64,000 bases of DNA from Pseudomonas hunanensis (GCF_013393325.1 NZ_QJRC01000082.1:1-64000), one strand, 5' to 3'. Positions 1-8,032 are shown, numbered from the stretch's first letter. Program-made: numbers and translations. The notes: a model not told the origin generated them from the sequence alone.

Positions 1-42
1 CCCGCTTGTGTCTTGAGGAGGGAATAGAATCTAAGGTGAGAG

Positions 43-110
43 CGGTGAATGGCAAGTTGATAGCCCGAGGTGCCTCGAGCACGTGTGGGAGCACAAGCTG
101 CCATTCACCG
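43..110 (+). other. Stem-loop in IS110 left end; candidate bridge-RNA/leader structure
   Basis: CGGTGAATGGCA at 43-54 is perfectly complementary to 99-110 (12 bp). The loop contains a second self-complementary stretch, CGAGG (66-70) with CCTCG (73-77). IS110-group elements encode a bridge RNA in the non-coding end before the recombinase, and the ISPpu9 transposase is known to be controlled by leader structure. This stem is the obvious candidate for such an RNA, but it is unproven here. Confidence 0.4.
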
Positions 111-217
111 TTCCACTTTGGCGAGAGCCCGAACAGTTGGATGAGGGCCAAATCTCGAACCACAAGCGTGGGCCAAGCCAAAGCGCTCTCACTCCTTGAG
201 TCTAAGAGGGTTTGGCC

Positions 218-1153
218 ATGTTTTCCTCTGTCGGCATCGATGTTTCCAGCACCACACTTGCCGTGCACATCCGCCCCGAAGGTTTGAACTTCAATGTTTC
301 CAATGACCTGAACGGATTCAGTCAGCTTGTCGAAAAACTCGGCGAGTATCAGGTTTCAGCAATCATCCTTGAAGCGACCGGCGGTTACGAATGCAACGTC
401 CTGCGGGCTCTACATGACGCTGGTCTTCCGGCGTACCGGATAAACCCCAGCCGCGTCCGGGCCTTTGCCAAATCCATGGGTAAACAAGCCAAGACCGACC
501 CCATCGACGCTGCGGTGCTGGCTCACTTCGCCGAAGTGCTGCCGCCTCAACGGTATACGGTAATGACGCCTGAACGGGCCTTGCTGCGCGAGTTGCTGAT
601 GCAGCGGGATCGCTTCGTCCAGCAACGTGACGATGACAAACGTCGGCTGAAGCAGGCCCAGTCAACCAGCGTCTGCTTCCGTCTGGAGCGCCACATTGTT
701 TACCTGAAAGGTGAAATCAAAGCGCTCGAACTCGAGATCGCTGAACAGGCCGTGAAGCTCAATGACGACCGTGTCCCACGCCTCTTGGAGGTCAAAGGCA
801 TTGGCTTGGTCACGGCAACCAAGCTGGTGGCTCTGCTGCCGGAGTTGGGCCAGGTGGACCGTAAGGAAATCGCGGCACTGGTGGGTGTTGCACCGTTCAA
901 CCAAGACAGCGGCAAACACGCGGGCAAGCGCGAGATCTGGGGTGGCCGGTCACGTGTCAGGCGAGCGCTGTACATGGCCTGCTGGATCGTCATCCGATAC
1001 AACCAAGACTTCGGAGCCCGCTATGCGGCTTTGCGGGCCGAGGGGAAATGCGCGAAGGTGGCGATAGTGGCGTGCATGCGGGTCTTGATCATACGGCTGA
1101 ATGCGATGCTAAAGGCCGGAACACCTTGGCAGGAGCAGGTGGCCCATCCGTAA
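218..1153 (+). CDS. IS110-family transposase (DEDD/serine recombinase)
   Basis: This 311-aa recombinase would move the IS110 element. The RuvC-like DEDD domain starts with GIDVS (Asp8) and continues with EATGGYE (Glu52) and KTDPIDA (Asp94, Asp97). A central coiled region follows, then a helix-hairpin-helix (about 188-210, VKGIGLVTATKLV). The C-terminal Transposase_20 domain has the conserved PFNQDSGKHAGKR segment with the nucleophile candidate Ser231. ATG 218 was chosen because AAGAGGG lies 7 bases upstream; an in-frame TTG at 212 has no such spacing. The length is typical of the family and the frame is intact, so the element may still be active. Confidence 0.93.
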   Translation: MFSSVGIDVSSTTLAVHIRPEGLNFNVSNDLNGFSQLVEKLGEYQVSAIILEATGGYECNVLRALHDAGLPAYRINPSRVRAFAKSMGKQAKTDPIDAAVLAHFAEVLPPQRYTVMTPERALLRELLMQRDRFVQQRDDDKRRLKQAQSTSVCFRLERHIVYLKGEIKALELEIAEQAVKLNDDRVPRLLEVKGIGLVTATKLVALLPELGQVDRKEIAALVGVAPFNQDSGKHAGKREIWGGRSRVRRALYMACWIVIRYNQDFGARYAALRAEGKCAKVAIVACMRVLIIRLNAMLKAGTPWQEQVAHP

Positions 1154-1164
1154 GAGTCAGCCAT

Positions 1165-1218
1165 GCTGGCGATGCCCGGCAGAGCCGGGCCAAGGGCGCT
1201 ACGCGCCCCATCGCCAGC
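1165..1218. repeat. REP-like cloverleaf beside the IS right end
   Basis: A perfect 10-bp stem (1165-1174 with 1209-1218) encloses two hairpins: GCCCGGC/GCCGGGC with loop AGA (1174-1190) and GGGCGC/GCGCCC with loop TAC (1194-1208). The following CCAGCTTCCACA resembles the tail of putida REP elements. It lies 12 bases after the transposase stop, as expected if the IS targeted a REP. Confidence 0.7.
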
Positions 1219-1296
1219 AAGGCCAGCTTCCACAAGAAGACAGTTGCTCCCACAGAACAACACATGACGCGTTGCAGCTAGAGCAAGCGCCCAGCG

Positions 1297-2172
1297 TCAG
1301 TACTTCATCAACCACGGCTGCAGGTCCTGGAGGTTGCTCACCACCAGTTGCTGGGCCTCGGGCAGTATCGCCATGTTGCGGTGGTCGATTTGATACCGCT
1401 GCAACACATACTTCACCAATGCCCTGCGGCTAGGCACCACCAATTGGCCATCGGTCATGCCGAAGTCGGTTTCGATGATTGCCTGCTGCGCCGTGTTCAA
1501 CCGCCCATCAGGCGCGAAGATGACCGGCACCTCGACATTCCAGTCTTCATCCTGCTCACGCGTGTTCGGCGACGCGTCGAGCAAGCCTGGCTGCCCACGC
1601 AGGCGGCTGAGGACGAAGTCGCGGTACTGGCCGTTCTTTTCGCAGTAGGCCCGCACGTGCCAGCGCATGCCGGTGTACACCAGCGTGTGCGGGGCGATCA
1701 AGCGCACCTCGACGTTGGGGGTGTTGAAGGATACGTATTCGGTTTCCAGGCGCAGGCCTTCACGGCAAGCCTTGAGCAATGGGCGCAGCACCTCTGGCCG
1801 AATAGGGCGGTCAGGCACCTCCAGTACACGGGTGTGCGCGTAGGCCAGTGCCAACCCGTCGATGTGCGGCGCCCGTTCGTTGTTCTGGTAGAGCAGGTGC
1901 AGATAGGCGCTGGCGCTGTTATCGATGAACAGCGGCTCGAACTGCTCGCTCGGTACATAGCCCTTGATCTGCTTGTCATACGTCAAGTTTTCGGGCGCAT
2001 GTTCGGTGATGTAGGTATTGATGTCCTTCGACGCCTGCTGGCGGCTGATGCCAAAGCTCTGCATCAGGTGGCCCGTGGTCAGCCGGCCTTCCCACCAGGC
2101 AACGGTTTCGATCAAACGATAGCGAAGTGCCAGGTCCCAGCGTACCTGCTCGATGGATTGCTTGCGTTTCAT
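1297..2172 (-). CDS. WYL-domain transcriptional regulator (CapW/BrxR-like)
   Basis: This 291-aa regulator has an N-terminal winged helix-turn-helix (about 15-72, LTTGHLMQSFGISRQQASKD), a WYL ligand-binding domain (about 135-195, with GMRWHVRAYC and FVLSRLRG) and a C-terminal WCX-type dimerisation extension. This three-part layout and length match BrxR/CapW regulators, which usually repress phage-defence genes and are thought to respond to nucleic-acid ligands. GGAGAGGG precedes the ATG. The gene diverges from a small membrane-protein gene, and a palindrome lies between them. It points away from the GTPase operon, so control of that operon is only inferred. Confidence 0.85.
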   Translation of the reverse strand: MKRKQSIEQVRWDLALRYRLIETVAWWEGRLTTGHLMQSFGISRQQASKDINTYITEHAPENLTYDKQIKGYVPSEQFEPLFIDNSASAYLHLLYQNNERAPHIDGLALAYAHTRVLEVPDRPIRPEVLRPLLKACREGLRLETEYVSFNTPNVEVRLIAPHTLVYTGMRWHVRAYCEKNGQYRDFVLSRLRGQPGLLDASPNTREQDEDWNVEVPVIFAPDGRLNTAQQAIIETDFGMTDGQLVVPSRRALVKYVLQRYQIDHRNMAILPEAQQLVVSNLQDLQPWLMKY

Positions 2173-2210
2173 ACCCTCTCCATGTGCGCGATTACTTTAC
2201 CTGTATAAGT

Positions 2211-2229
2211 CTACATTCTAGACGTGTAG
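2211..2229. promoter_or_regulatory. Inverted repeat in divergent promoter; candidate WYL-regulator operator
   Basis: CTACA (2211-2215) and TGTAG (2225-2229) flank a centre containing TCTAGA. The site lies 39 bases before the regulator start and 63 bases before the opposing small gene, in an AT-rich stretch. This is a usual place for an autoregulatory operator. Binding is inferred. Confidence 0.4.
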
Positions 2230-2291
2230 TTTTGCATTACATATCTTTGGTTCGTCTTCGGAACGCTCCGAAGGTAGCAAAGGACATGAGC

Positions 2292-2552
2292 ATGACGATG
2301 CCGGAAGTGGTTGCGACGGTTGCCTTGGTGGCGATGGGGATCATCTTGCTGGTGCTGATTCAGCAGGGGTTGAGGCTGGGCGAGCTGGGCAAGAAGGTGG
2401 AGCACTGCCAGAAGGATTTGCGCTGGTTGCAGATTTGGGAGATGGAGAACCGCGAGCTGAGGGCGGCGTTGCGGGCGGAGCGGGAACATGTGGGGCAGTT
2501 GCGGCGCAAGGTGGAAATCTTGCAGGGCATGACCCATGCGAATGAGCGTTGA
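2292..2552 (+). CDS. Small single-pass membrane protein with coiled coil
   Basis: I do not recognise this 86-aa protein. It has one N-terminal hydrophobic helix (about residues 5-24, VVATVALVAMGIILLVLI), then a charged, probably coiled-coil tail (LGELGKKVEHCQKDL to the end). It would be an inner-membrane-anchored cytoplasmic coil. ATG 2292 is chosen because AAGGA lies 7 bases upstream; ATG 2286 is in frame but only 1 base from that motif. It is divergent from the WYL regulator and convergent with the GTPase operon, so it could be a regulated partner of either, but no function can be assigned. Confidence 0.65.
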   Translation: MTMPEVVATVALVAMGIILLVLIQQGLRLGELGKKVEHCQKDLRWLQIWEMENRELRAALRAEREHVGQLRRKVEILQGMTHANER

Positions 2553-2616
2553 GTATGGGCAGCACTGAACGGATTGGAGACTGCTCAGGCAAGCCATGCT
2601 TGAACTGGCCGGGCAT

Positions 2617-2636
2617 GGGGCTCATGTTCGAGCCCC
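2617..2636. terminator. Hairpin between convergent genes, possible terminator
   Basis: GGGGCTC (2617-2623) and GAGCCCC (2630-2636) form a 7-bp stem. It is nested inside a wider ACTGGCC/GGCCAGT pair (2604-2610 with 2651-2657). There is no strong T-run, so termination is only probable. It sits between the 86-aa gene and the 3' end of the GTPase operon. Confidence 0.4.
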
Positions 2637-2661
2637 TTATCAACGGTGCTGGCCAGTGAAC

Positions 2662-3558
2662 TTACGCCGCTTCGAGCACTGCCATACGGCCATTGGGCAA
2701 CGTGAGCAATAGTTGATTTTCTGTCGACTGAATCAGTTGCCGTGCCCTATCTTCGATGCGCTGCAGGACTACCGTCTTGTCGCCCATGTTTCCCCGTACC
2801 AACTCGCGATGTTGGGCATTGAGGAACCCCTTGTACTGTTGCATTGCACCCTGATACCGCTCTGCGCCATCTTCCAGTATCTGCTGGGCGAGCATCGGCT
2901 TGCCTACACGGGCGGCCAGCAAATATTCCGTGTGAATGCCCAGCGGCATGATCTCCAGCATCATGTGGGCGAAGTTGACCACCAGCTCGTAGTGCTTACT
3001 GCTTACCTCGCTGCTGTTTTGCGCCAATGCCAGGACGTTGTCGATGAACGACATCGCATGGTTACGCTTGGCTGCAGCTGATGCCAGCAAGGGGTAAGCC
3101 ACATCCTTGATTTCGCTTGCCAGGCTGCGGTCTTTGAGCAAGGTGCGGGCGACTTCGATACTGCCGATGTAGTCGGTGACCTTGTCCATGTAATAGACGA
3201 TGTTCTGGGTATGCAGCTCTTTGGCGATTTCGTCGACCGTGTTCTGAATCTTGTCGAGTTTTGCCGCCAGGTACTTGGTCTGGATGATCAGCGCCCCGAG
3301 AATCACGCAGGTGGACGCGGCGGTGGCCATGACGGTAGTCATCTGCGCGGCCTTGAGTGCTTCTTCGGCGGACTTGAACACGGCTTCTTTGAACGGCAGG
3401 TGCTGGATGACGCCCGTCTTGCCACTGCCCGCCGCGTAATACGCCACGCCGTCATGGATGACTGCCTTGCCTGCCGCCAGCGCATCCAGGAGGGGCTTCG
3501 AAAAGGCCGCCTCGTCGAGTACCCAGATTTTGCTCAGAAGTTCTGCTGCTGCCTGCAT
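2662..3558 (-). CDS. Hypothetical protein, last gene of GTPase operon, one hydrophobic segment
   Basis: I do not recognise this 298-aa protein family. A single hydrophobic stretch (about 74-93, TVMATAASTCVILGALIIQ) is followed by a helical, probably coiled region (LAAKLDKIQNTVDEIAKEL) and then mostly predicted helix to the end. There is no signal peptide and no catalytic motif. The GSGKT at residues 44-48 lacks the rest of a Walker A context. Its start codon overlaps the stop of the YaaW-like gene by one base (TAATG), so the two are translationally coupled and probably act together. A membrane-associated scaffold or pore partner for the GTPases is inference only. Confidence 0.75.
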   Translation of the reverse strand: MQAAAELLSKIWVLDEAAFSKPLLDALAAGKAVIHDGVAYYAAGSGKTGVIQHLPFKEAVFKSAEEALKAAQMTTVMATAASTCVILGALIIQTKYLAAKLDKIQNTVDEIAKELHTQNIVYYMDKVTDYIGSIEVARTLLKDRSLASEIKDVAYPLLASAAAKRNHAMSFIDNVLALAQNSSEVSSKHYELVVNFAHMMLEIMPLGIHTEYLLAARVGKPMLAQQILEDGAERYQGAMQQYKGFLNAQHRELVRGNMGDKTVVLQRIEDRARQLIQSTENQLLLTLPNGRMAVLEAA

Positions 3559-4298
3559 TAGAAGTGATCCTCTTTTTCATACTGGCGCCGCATGAACGCG
3601 ATTTGAATGACTGCCGGGATCGTGACCCGATAGGCCGTACCGCTGAGCAGAGGAACGGTCACAGCGATCGCTGCCAAAGGCCCGGCGATGGCCGCTACCG
3701 CGCGCCCGCCTACCAGCGCTGCAGCACCGCCGAGGGTCACCCCGATCGCATTGCTGAATGACGCAGTGGTACCCCTTGCAAGCCACGATGACCACTGCAG
3801 CGAACCCAGACCACCTGCACGAATGGCATTGATGATCGCGGCCAGCGGCAGCGCGCCGAGCGCGCCATTGAGGTTCATTTCCTCGGCTGTGCTACGCCGC
3901 TGTTCCGGCGACATTTGTTCCCAGCTCTTTTCTACCAGTTTTTCGATGAGCTGGTTTTCGATGGCGTAGGCGCTGGCTTTGCTGTCGTACTTCACATCGG
4001 TCTTGTCGCAGACGTCGCAGAGCATTTCCTTGTAGAGCACACCCTGACGGCGGAACAGGTTGACGATGGAGTCACCCGCGAAATGCTGCAACTCACCGGC
4101 AACCAGTTGCCAGCAGCGACGCCATTGATCTGGCTGGCCCTGCAGTTTCTTGAATTGCGGCTCATCGGCGATTTCGCTTGCTCTGCGCTTTTCTCCGTCC
4201 TTGTCGAACATGAGATAGGCCGCCAGGTTGCGGATGTCGTCTTCCCGGCAGTATTGCAGGAAGGCCAGGTCATCATCCGCGCGGTAGCTGATACCCAT
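3558..4298 (-). CDS. YaaW family (UPF0174, DUF3944) protein
   Basis: This 246-aa protein matches the E. coli YaaW family. The N-terminus has the DUF3944 signature DLAFLQYCREDDIRNLAAYL. The middle carries WQLVAGELQHFAGDSI (63-78), and the C-terminus has SGTAYRVTIPAVIQIA (219-234). A glycine/alanine-rich hydrophobic region (about 184-220) could insert into a membrane. No biochemical function is established for the family. It lies 10 bases after the YkgJ-like gene and is coupled to the 298-aa gene. Linkage to several dynamin-like GTPases suggests that some YaaW proteins work with membrane-remodelling GTPases, which is inference. Confidence 0.85.
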   Translation of the reverse strand: MGISYRADDDLAFLQYCREDDIRNLAAYLMFDKDGEKRRASEIADEPQFKKLQGQPDQWRRCWQLVAGELQHFAGDSIVNLFRRQGVLYKEMLCDVCDKTDVKYDSKASAYAIENQLIEKLVEKSWEQMSPEQRRSTAEEMNLNGALGALPLAAIINAIRAGGLGSLQWSSWLARGTTASFSNAIGVTLGGAAALVGGRAVAAIAGPLAAIAVTVPLLSGTAYRVTIPAVIQIAFMRRQYEKEDHF

Positions 4299-4308
4299 TC
4301 TGAAGTCC

Positions 4309-4638
4309 CTATGGTTGTGTAAAGCGGTTGTCTGTAGAAGCCAGGATTACCCGGGTGGCCTCGCCAGCGCCGAGCGCCTGCAATTGCTTGCACCCGGCTT
4401 CGTTCTTCTTGACGTACGTTTCCCAACTCATTGCCTGGCGATAATGCAGTTCGTACTGCCGATCGATGCGACAGGCGTCCGGCCGCTGGTCGTAGATGCG
4501 GCACCCGGCGTTGGCTTCATCCAGGTGCCGGCATACACCGTCGCCGCGGTCCATCACCGCGGTCTCAGCAAGCAAGTGCACACGTCGGCAGCATTCCATG
4601 CAGCGGCTGCAGGCAAAGGGCGTGGGGGTATCAGGCAT
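4309..4638 (-). CDS. YkgJ family cysteine-cluster protein
   Basis: This 109-aa protein of the CxxCxxCC (YkgJ) family probably binds zinc or an iron cofactor. Cys10, 13, 16 and 17 form the N-terminal cluster (CSRCMECC). Cys36, 46 and 56 follow within GVCRHLDEANAGC and IYDQRPDACR, with a further Cys83. ATG 4638 was chosen because it overlaps the 3' end of the upstream GTPase gene by 8 bases and gives a protein beginning just before the cluster; a longer frame exists but adds an unconserved arginine-rich leader. Its place inside a GTPase operon is unusual. Confidence 0.85.
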   Translation of the reverse strand: MPDTPTPFACSRCMECCRRVHLLAETAVMDRGDGVCRHLDEANAGCRIYDQRPDACRIDRQYELHYRQAMSWETYVKKNEAGCKQLQALGAGEATRVILASTDNRFTQP

Positions 4639-6265
4639 ACTCACCCATCGCGGCCTGGGCCTGGACCAACCGTTCACGGTCCTCGCTGAGACGGCGCTGG
4701 TCCTGGCCAAGGCTGCCACGCAGGCTCTGCAGTTTGTCCTTGATATCGGCAAAGTTGGTCTTCAGGTGACTATCGACCATGGCGTTCAGCGACCGCGAGA
4801 ATTCCCAGGCCGTTTCGTCGGCGAATGCTTGGATTGCCTGTTCGCGGCGCTCGCGCTCCTGCTCCTCGCGTTTGGCTTGTTCTTCCAGTCGCTGCTGCTC
4901 AGGGTCGCCGGCAAAGGCGGAATACAGCGCACTGCCTACCTGGAAAGCAATACCGATGACGGGGATGACCTTACCGACGATCTGTTCGGCAACCTTGCCC
5001 ATGGTGACTGGCCCGACCCCTTTGAACAGTGTCGGCAGCCACTGTTTGCCGACTTTCAGCGCGCTGACGACATGCTCGGCCTTGAGCATGCTGCTGGCCT
5101 GACGGACACCGGATTCGAGCAGGCTCAAGTCGACGCCCTGCGATGCGGGCAACTGGTTGGCGGGGGCCTGCGCTGTATCGAGGTCGGGTGCAGCCTGAGC
5201 GTTGTAAGCCTGTGGTTGTACCTGTACCTCTCGAATGACCTCGTCGAGCATCTCGGAGGCGTCCAGGCCCAGGCGGGTGAGTGCGTCTTCGAGCTCGCTG
5301 CAGACTTGTTCGTTGGCCTGCCCGATAAGCTGCTCGACCTTGCCTTGAGCGCCTTCGATGTTTTGGTTAAGCGCTGTGATCGTGCTCTTGCCAATGTAGG
5401 CGGCCTTGGCTTCGATCAGCGATTTCAAACCATGGCGAATATCGATTTCGCGGCGCGCGATCTCGCCATAGAAGGCGTCCAGGCGTTTGATCGCAGCTTG
5501 GTCCTGGCGTTTGTCCAGCTCGGCTACCGTTGCATCGAGGAAGCTGCGCAGTTCGTTAGCGACACGCGCCACGATTGCCTTCTGCTCCACGGATGCGAAG
5601 AACCCTTCCAGATCGCGTTCAAACTTTGGAAAGCCCGAGCTGTTCAGCAGGTTCTGCTTGTTCTCCAGTTTCGCCTTGAGCGCGGAGCGGGCGTTAACCT
5701 CGACGATCGGGATATGCCCCAGCACCTTCTGGGAGCCGGCCTTTTGTTGAATGCGCTCGCTGAGTTCGTCCTTGATGCGGGCCAGGTCGATCGGGTCGAA
5801 GCGGCTTTTGCAGTTGAGCACCAGAAAGATCATCTTGCCGGCAAGCACCAGTTCCAGCAGCACATCGAGGGTTTTTTCCTCCTCGACCACACCCAGCGGG
5901 TTGACCACAAAGATCACCACATCCGACTGCACCAGCTGTTCGCGCGTGATGGCCTCGTGCTCCAGCGGCGCGTCGATGCCGGGTGTATCGAGCACTTCGA
6001 AGTCGCCCCAGCGATAGCCCTGCACACGGGCGGTCTCCGGCACATCGGCTACCGCAGCCAACTCTTTGCCAAGCAAGGCGTTGATCAGCGTGCTTTTACC
6101 GGCGTTATAGACGCCGTACACCATGATGCTCGCACCCGCTTGCGCCTTCTTCGCCCGGCTCAGTTCGCGAATGCTGGCGACAGTGTGCGGGTTGTAGGTT
6201 TCACACAGACCATCCACTTCGTCGTAGAGGGCTAGCAGTTGGGTCATCGGGCCTGGTTGAGTCAT
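4631..6265 (-). CDS. Dynamin-like GTPase (LeoA-like), 544 aa
   Basis: This is a large P-loop GTPase with bacterial dynamin organisation. G1 is GVYNAGKST (51-59), G2 probably Thr79, G3 DTPG (93-96) and G5 NARSA (191-195). The G4 position reads NCKS (151-154) instead of NKxD. A helical stalk (about 215-350) follows, then a linker rich in Ala/Pro/Gln (350-375), a hydrophobic patch (414-453) suited to membrane insertion, and a charged coil (455-540). Such proteins typically oligomerise on membranes. The ATG overlaps the stop of the 587-aa GTPase by 4 bases (ATGA), as in tandem bacterial dynamin pairs. The specific function is unknown. Confidence 0.85.
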   Translation of the reverse strand: MTQPGPMTQLLALYDEVDGLCETYNPHTVASIRELSRAKKAQAGASIMVYGVYNAGKSTLINALLGKELAAVADVPETARVQGYRWGDFEVLDTPGIDAPLEHEAITREQLVQSDVVIFVVNPLGVVEEEKTLDVLLELVLAGKMIFLVLNCKSRFDPIDLARIKDELSERIQQKAGSQKVLGHIPIVEVNARSALKAKLENKQNLLNSSGFPKFERDLEGFFASVEQKAIVARVANELRSFLDATVAELDKRQDQAAIKRLDAFYGEIARREIDIRHGLKSLIEAKAAYIGKSTITALNQNIEGAQGKVEQLIGQANEQVCSELEDALTRLGLDASEMLDEVIREVQVQPQAYNAQAAPDLDTAQAPANQLPASQGVDLSLLESGVRQASSMLKAEHVVSALKVGKQWLPTLFKGVGPVTMGKVAEQIVGKVIPVIGIAFQVGSALYSAFAGDPEQQRLEEQAKREEQERERREQAIQAFADETAWEFSRSLNAMVDSHLKTNFADIKDKLQSLRGSLGQDQRRLSEDRERLVQAQAAMGEYA

Positions 6266-8025
6266 TGCGCGGTGCTCGTTTCAAGGGTTATGAGCGCCTG
6301 ACGCAGGCGCTCCATTTCGATGGTCAGGATTTGGCAGTATTCGAGCATGGAGTCCCGTAGGGGATCGTAGATGCCACGTACCTGCTCGTTGAGGTAGGCA
6401 GGCAGGGCGTCGGCGTACTGCTCGAGAGCTGCCTGGCGTTGTTCTTCCAGGTTGTCGCCGACCACCACATTGTGTTTGGCGCGGATGGCCTCGGCGCTGC
6501 GACCAATCATGCTCGCGGCACTGCCCAGCGAAGCCCCGGCTGCGGCGCCTGCGGGGCCGCCGACGAAGAAGCCAATGACACCACCGACAACCGCCCCGCC
6601 CGCTCCCCAAGCGGTTTTGGTGCTGCTGCGAGTGCCGCTGATGTATTCCTTCTCGACCGTGACCTCGCGGTACGCCGGAATGGCGCCGATGCGGCTGGTA
6701 TCGAAGGCACGTTGCAGCGCATTTTGCTGGCTTTCACCGATACCCTTCATGGCCTCGCCGGTCAGGCGGCCCAGCAGGGTGGCCAGGCGCTCGCGCAGCT
6801 GAGGCTGTGCGTCGCCGGGGCGTGGCCCGTTGTAGAGCTGGTTGACGAAACTGCGCATTTGCGTGACGCCCTTCTGGCTCAGGGTCCGCAGCTCGCGCTC
6901 CACTGCCTGCTCCTGCTTCTGGATCTGCAGCTCGAACGTCTCGGTCAGTTCCTTGATCAAGCTCAGGTCGTCGCAGGTTTCAGCCACGGCCTTGCGCAGG
7001 TTGTTCAAGGGGGTGGTCAGCTTGAGGTTGAGACCTTCACCTTGCGACAGCGTCTTGAGGGTTTGGAACAGGGTGCCCAGGCCACTTTCCTGCAAGTGCG
7101 AGGGGTGGCGCTCGGCGAAGCGGGTCGAGATGGGCAGGATGCGGACATGGCTGGCAGCGTCCTTCTGCATCTCCACCAGGTTGCCGGTGACTTCCTGGAT
7201 TTGCCGCTGCTGGGTTTCCTTGGATTTCATCAATACTTCGGTGACGAGTTGCCCATCATCGTCTTCGTCTTCTTCGGTGATATCGCTGCCGGTCAGCAGA
7301 ATCATCAACGAGCGTTTGCCATCGAGCAGGCTCCTGACCTCGCTCATGTCCGACTGGCGGCCAGGCGCTTGCGAGTTCATGGTGTAGAGAATCAGGTCCG
7401 CCTGGTCGACATACTTGCGCGCCAAGTTGCCATTGGCCGCATTGGTGGAATGCAGCCCAGGCGAGTCGACCCAGGTGAACCCAGGCAGCTTGAATCCTTG
7501 AATCGAACTGGTGGCCTCAGTGGCACCGACCCTGAATTGCTTGGAGCTGCATGCCTCGCCTTCTTTGTCGCCACTGGCGACGTCGGTTCGGTCATGAGAA
7601 AAGTAAGTGGGTTTCAGCGTGGCCTGGGCTTTCAGTTGCGCAGTGGGTTCACTGTGCCCCCAAGCCACGTAGTTGCCCAGCGAGCTCTTGCCTGATTTGA
7701 CCTTGCCGTACACGAACACCAGTAAGGAGTCGTTGAAGTTCTCACGAAAGACCGCGCCCTTCGCACGCACCTCGGCGCGCTCTTCCCAGACCATGAACTG
7801 GTCAGTCAGGCGCTGCGCCATCTGGGTCGCACCTTCCTTGAGCGGATTGTTGTCACTGACCGCGCTGGCCATGCTCTCAGTTTGCTGACGCAAGTGCTTT
7901 ACAAAACCGGTGCGCAGCGTGTCGAAGCTTTGCTGAGCCTGCGCGAGGCTTTGCTTCTGGCTGGCGAATTGACCCTGCAGTTGTTGAAAGACCTGCATCA
8001 ATTCATCACGAGTAACGGTGCTCAT
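6262..8025 (-). CDS. Dynamin-like GTPase with glycine-zipper membrane segment, 587 aa
   Basis: This second large GTPase has an N-terminal coil (1-100), G1 GKVKSGKSS (107-115), G3 DSPG (187-190), a degenerate G4 TGSD (245-248) and a probable G5 PIST (298-301). Long helices with coiled-coil character follow (340-440). The glycine-rich hydrophobic stretch 474-508 (GAGGAVVGGVIGFFVGG and on) resembles a glycine zipper that could span or deform a membrane. Residues 60-74 (NPLKEGATQMAQRLT) recur in the 197-aa protein encoded just upstream. It starts 7 bases after that gene and overlaps the next GTPase gene, so it probably forms a complex with both. Function not established. Confidence 0.85.
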   Translation of the reverse strand: MSTVTRDELMQVFQQLQGQFASQKQSLAQAQQSFDTLRTGFVKHLRQQTESMASAVSDNNPLKEGATQMAQRLTDQFMVWEERAEVRAKGAVFRENFNDSLLVFVYGKVKSGKSSLGNYVAWGHSEPTAQLKAQATLKPTYFSHDRTDVASGDKEGEACSSKQFRVGATEATSSIQGFKLPGFTWVDSPGLHSTNAANGNLARKYVDQADLILYTMNSQAPGRQSDMSEVRSLLDGKRSLMILLTGSDITEEDEDDDGQLVTEVLMKSKETQQRQIQEVTGNLVEMQKDAASHVRILPISTRFAERHPSHLQESGLGTLFQTLKTLSQGEGLNLKLTTPLNNLRKAVAETCDDLSLIKELTETFELQIQKQEQAVERELRTLSQKGVTQMRSFVNQLYNGPRPGDAQPQLRERLATLLGRLTGEAMKGIGESQQNALQRAFDTSRIGAIPAYREVTVEKEYISGTRSSTKTAWGAGGAVVGGVIGFFVGGPAGAAAGASLGSAASMIGRSAEAIRAKHNVVVGDNLEEQRQAALEQYADALPAYLNEQVRGIYDPLRDSMLEYCQILTIEMERLRQALITLETSTAQ

Positions 8026-8032
8026 CGATCTA

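Larger units (their letters stand above)
1..1164 (+). mobile_element. IS110-family insertion sequence (ends not fixed)
   Basis: A single DEDD-type IS110 transposase is preceded by about 217 bases of non-coding, structured left-end DNA and followed within a dozen bases by a REP-like cloverleaf. IS110 elements have no terminal inverted repeats, so the ends cannot be read directly; the left end may lie before position 1. Related P. putida elements (ISPpu9/ISPpu10 type) insert specifically into REP sequences, which fits this location. Confidence 0.7.

Noticed and set aside
6..287. 93-codon ORF at the left edge
   Set aside because: It overlaps the IS110 non-coding left end and the transposase start in another frame, and is explained by the structured leader.
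2127..2291. Upstream extension of the 86-aa small protein
   Set aside because: The extra codons run through the WYL regulator start and the divergent promoter, and a good ribosome site precedes ATG 2292.
3414..3428. GSGKT in the 298-aa protein as a Walker A motif
   Set aside because: The upstream glycine and hydrophobic strand of a P-loop are missing, and no Walker B or switch motifs follow.
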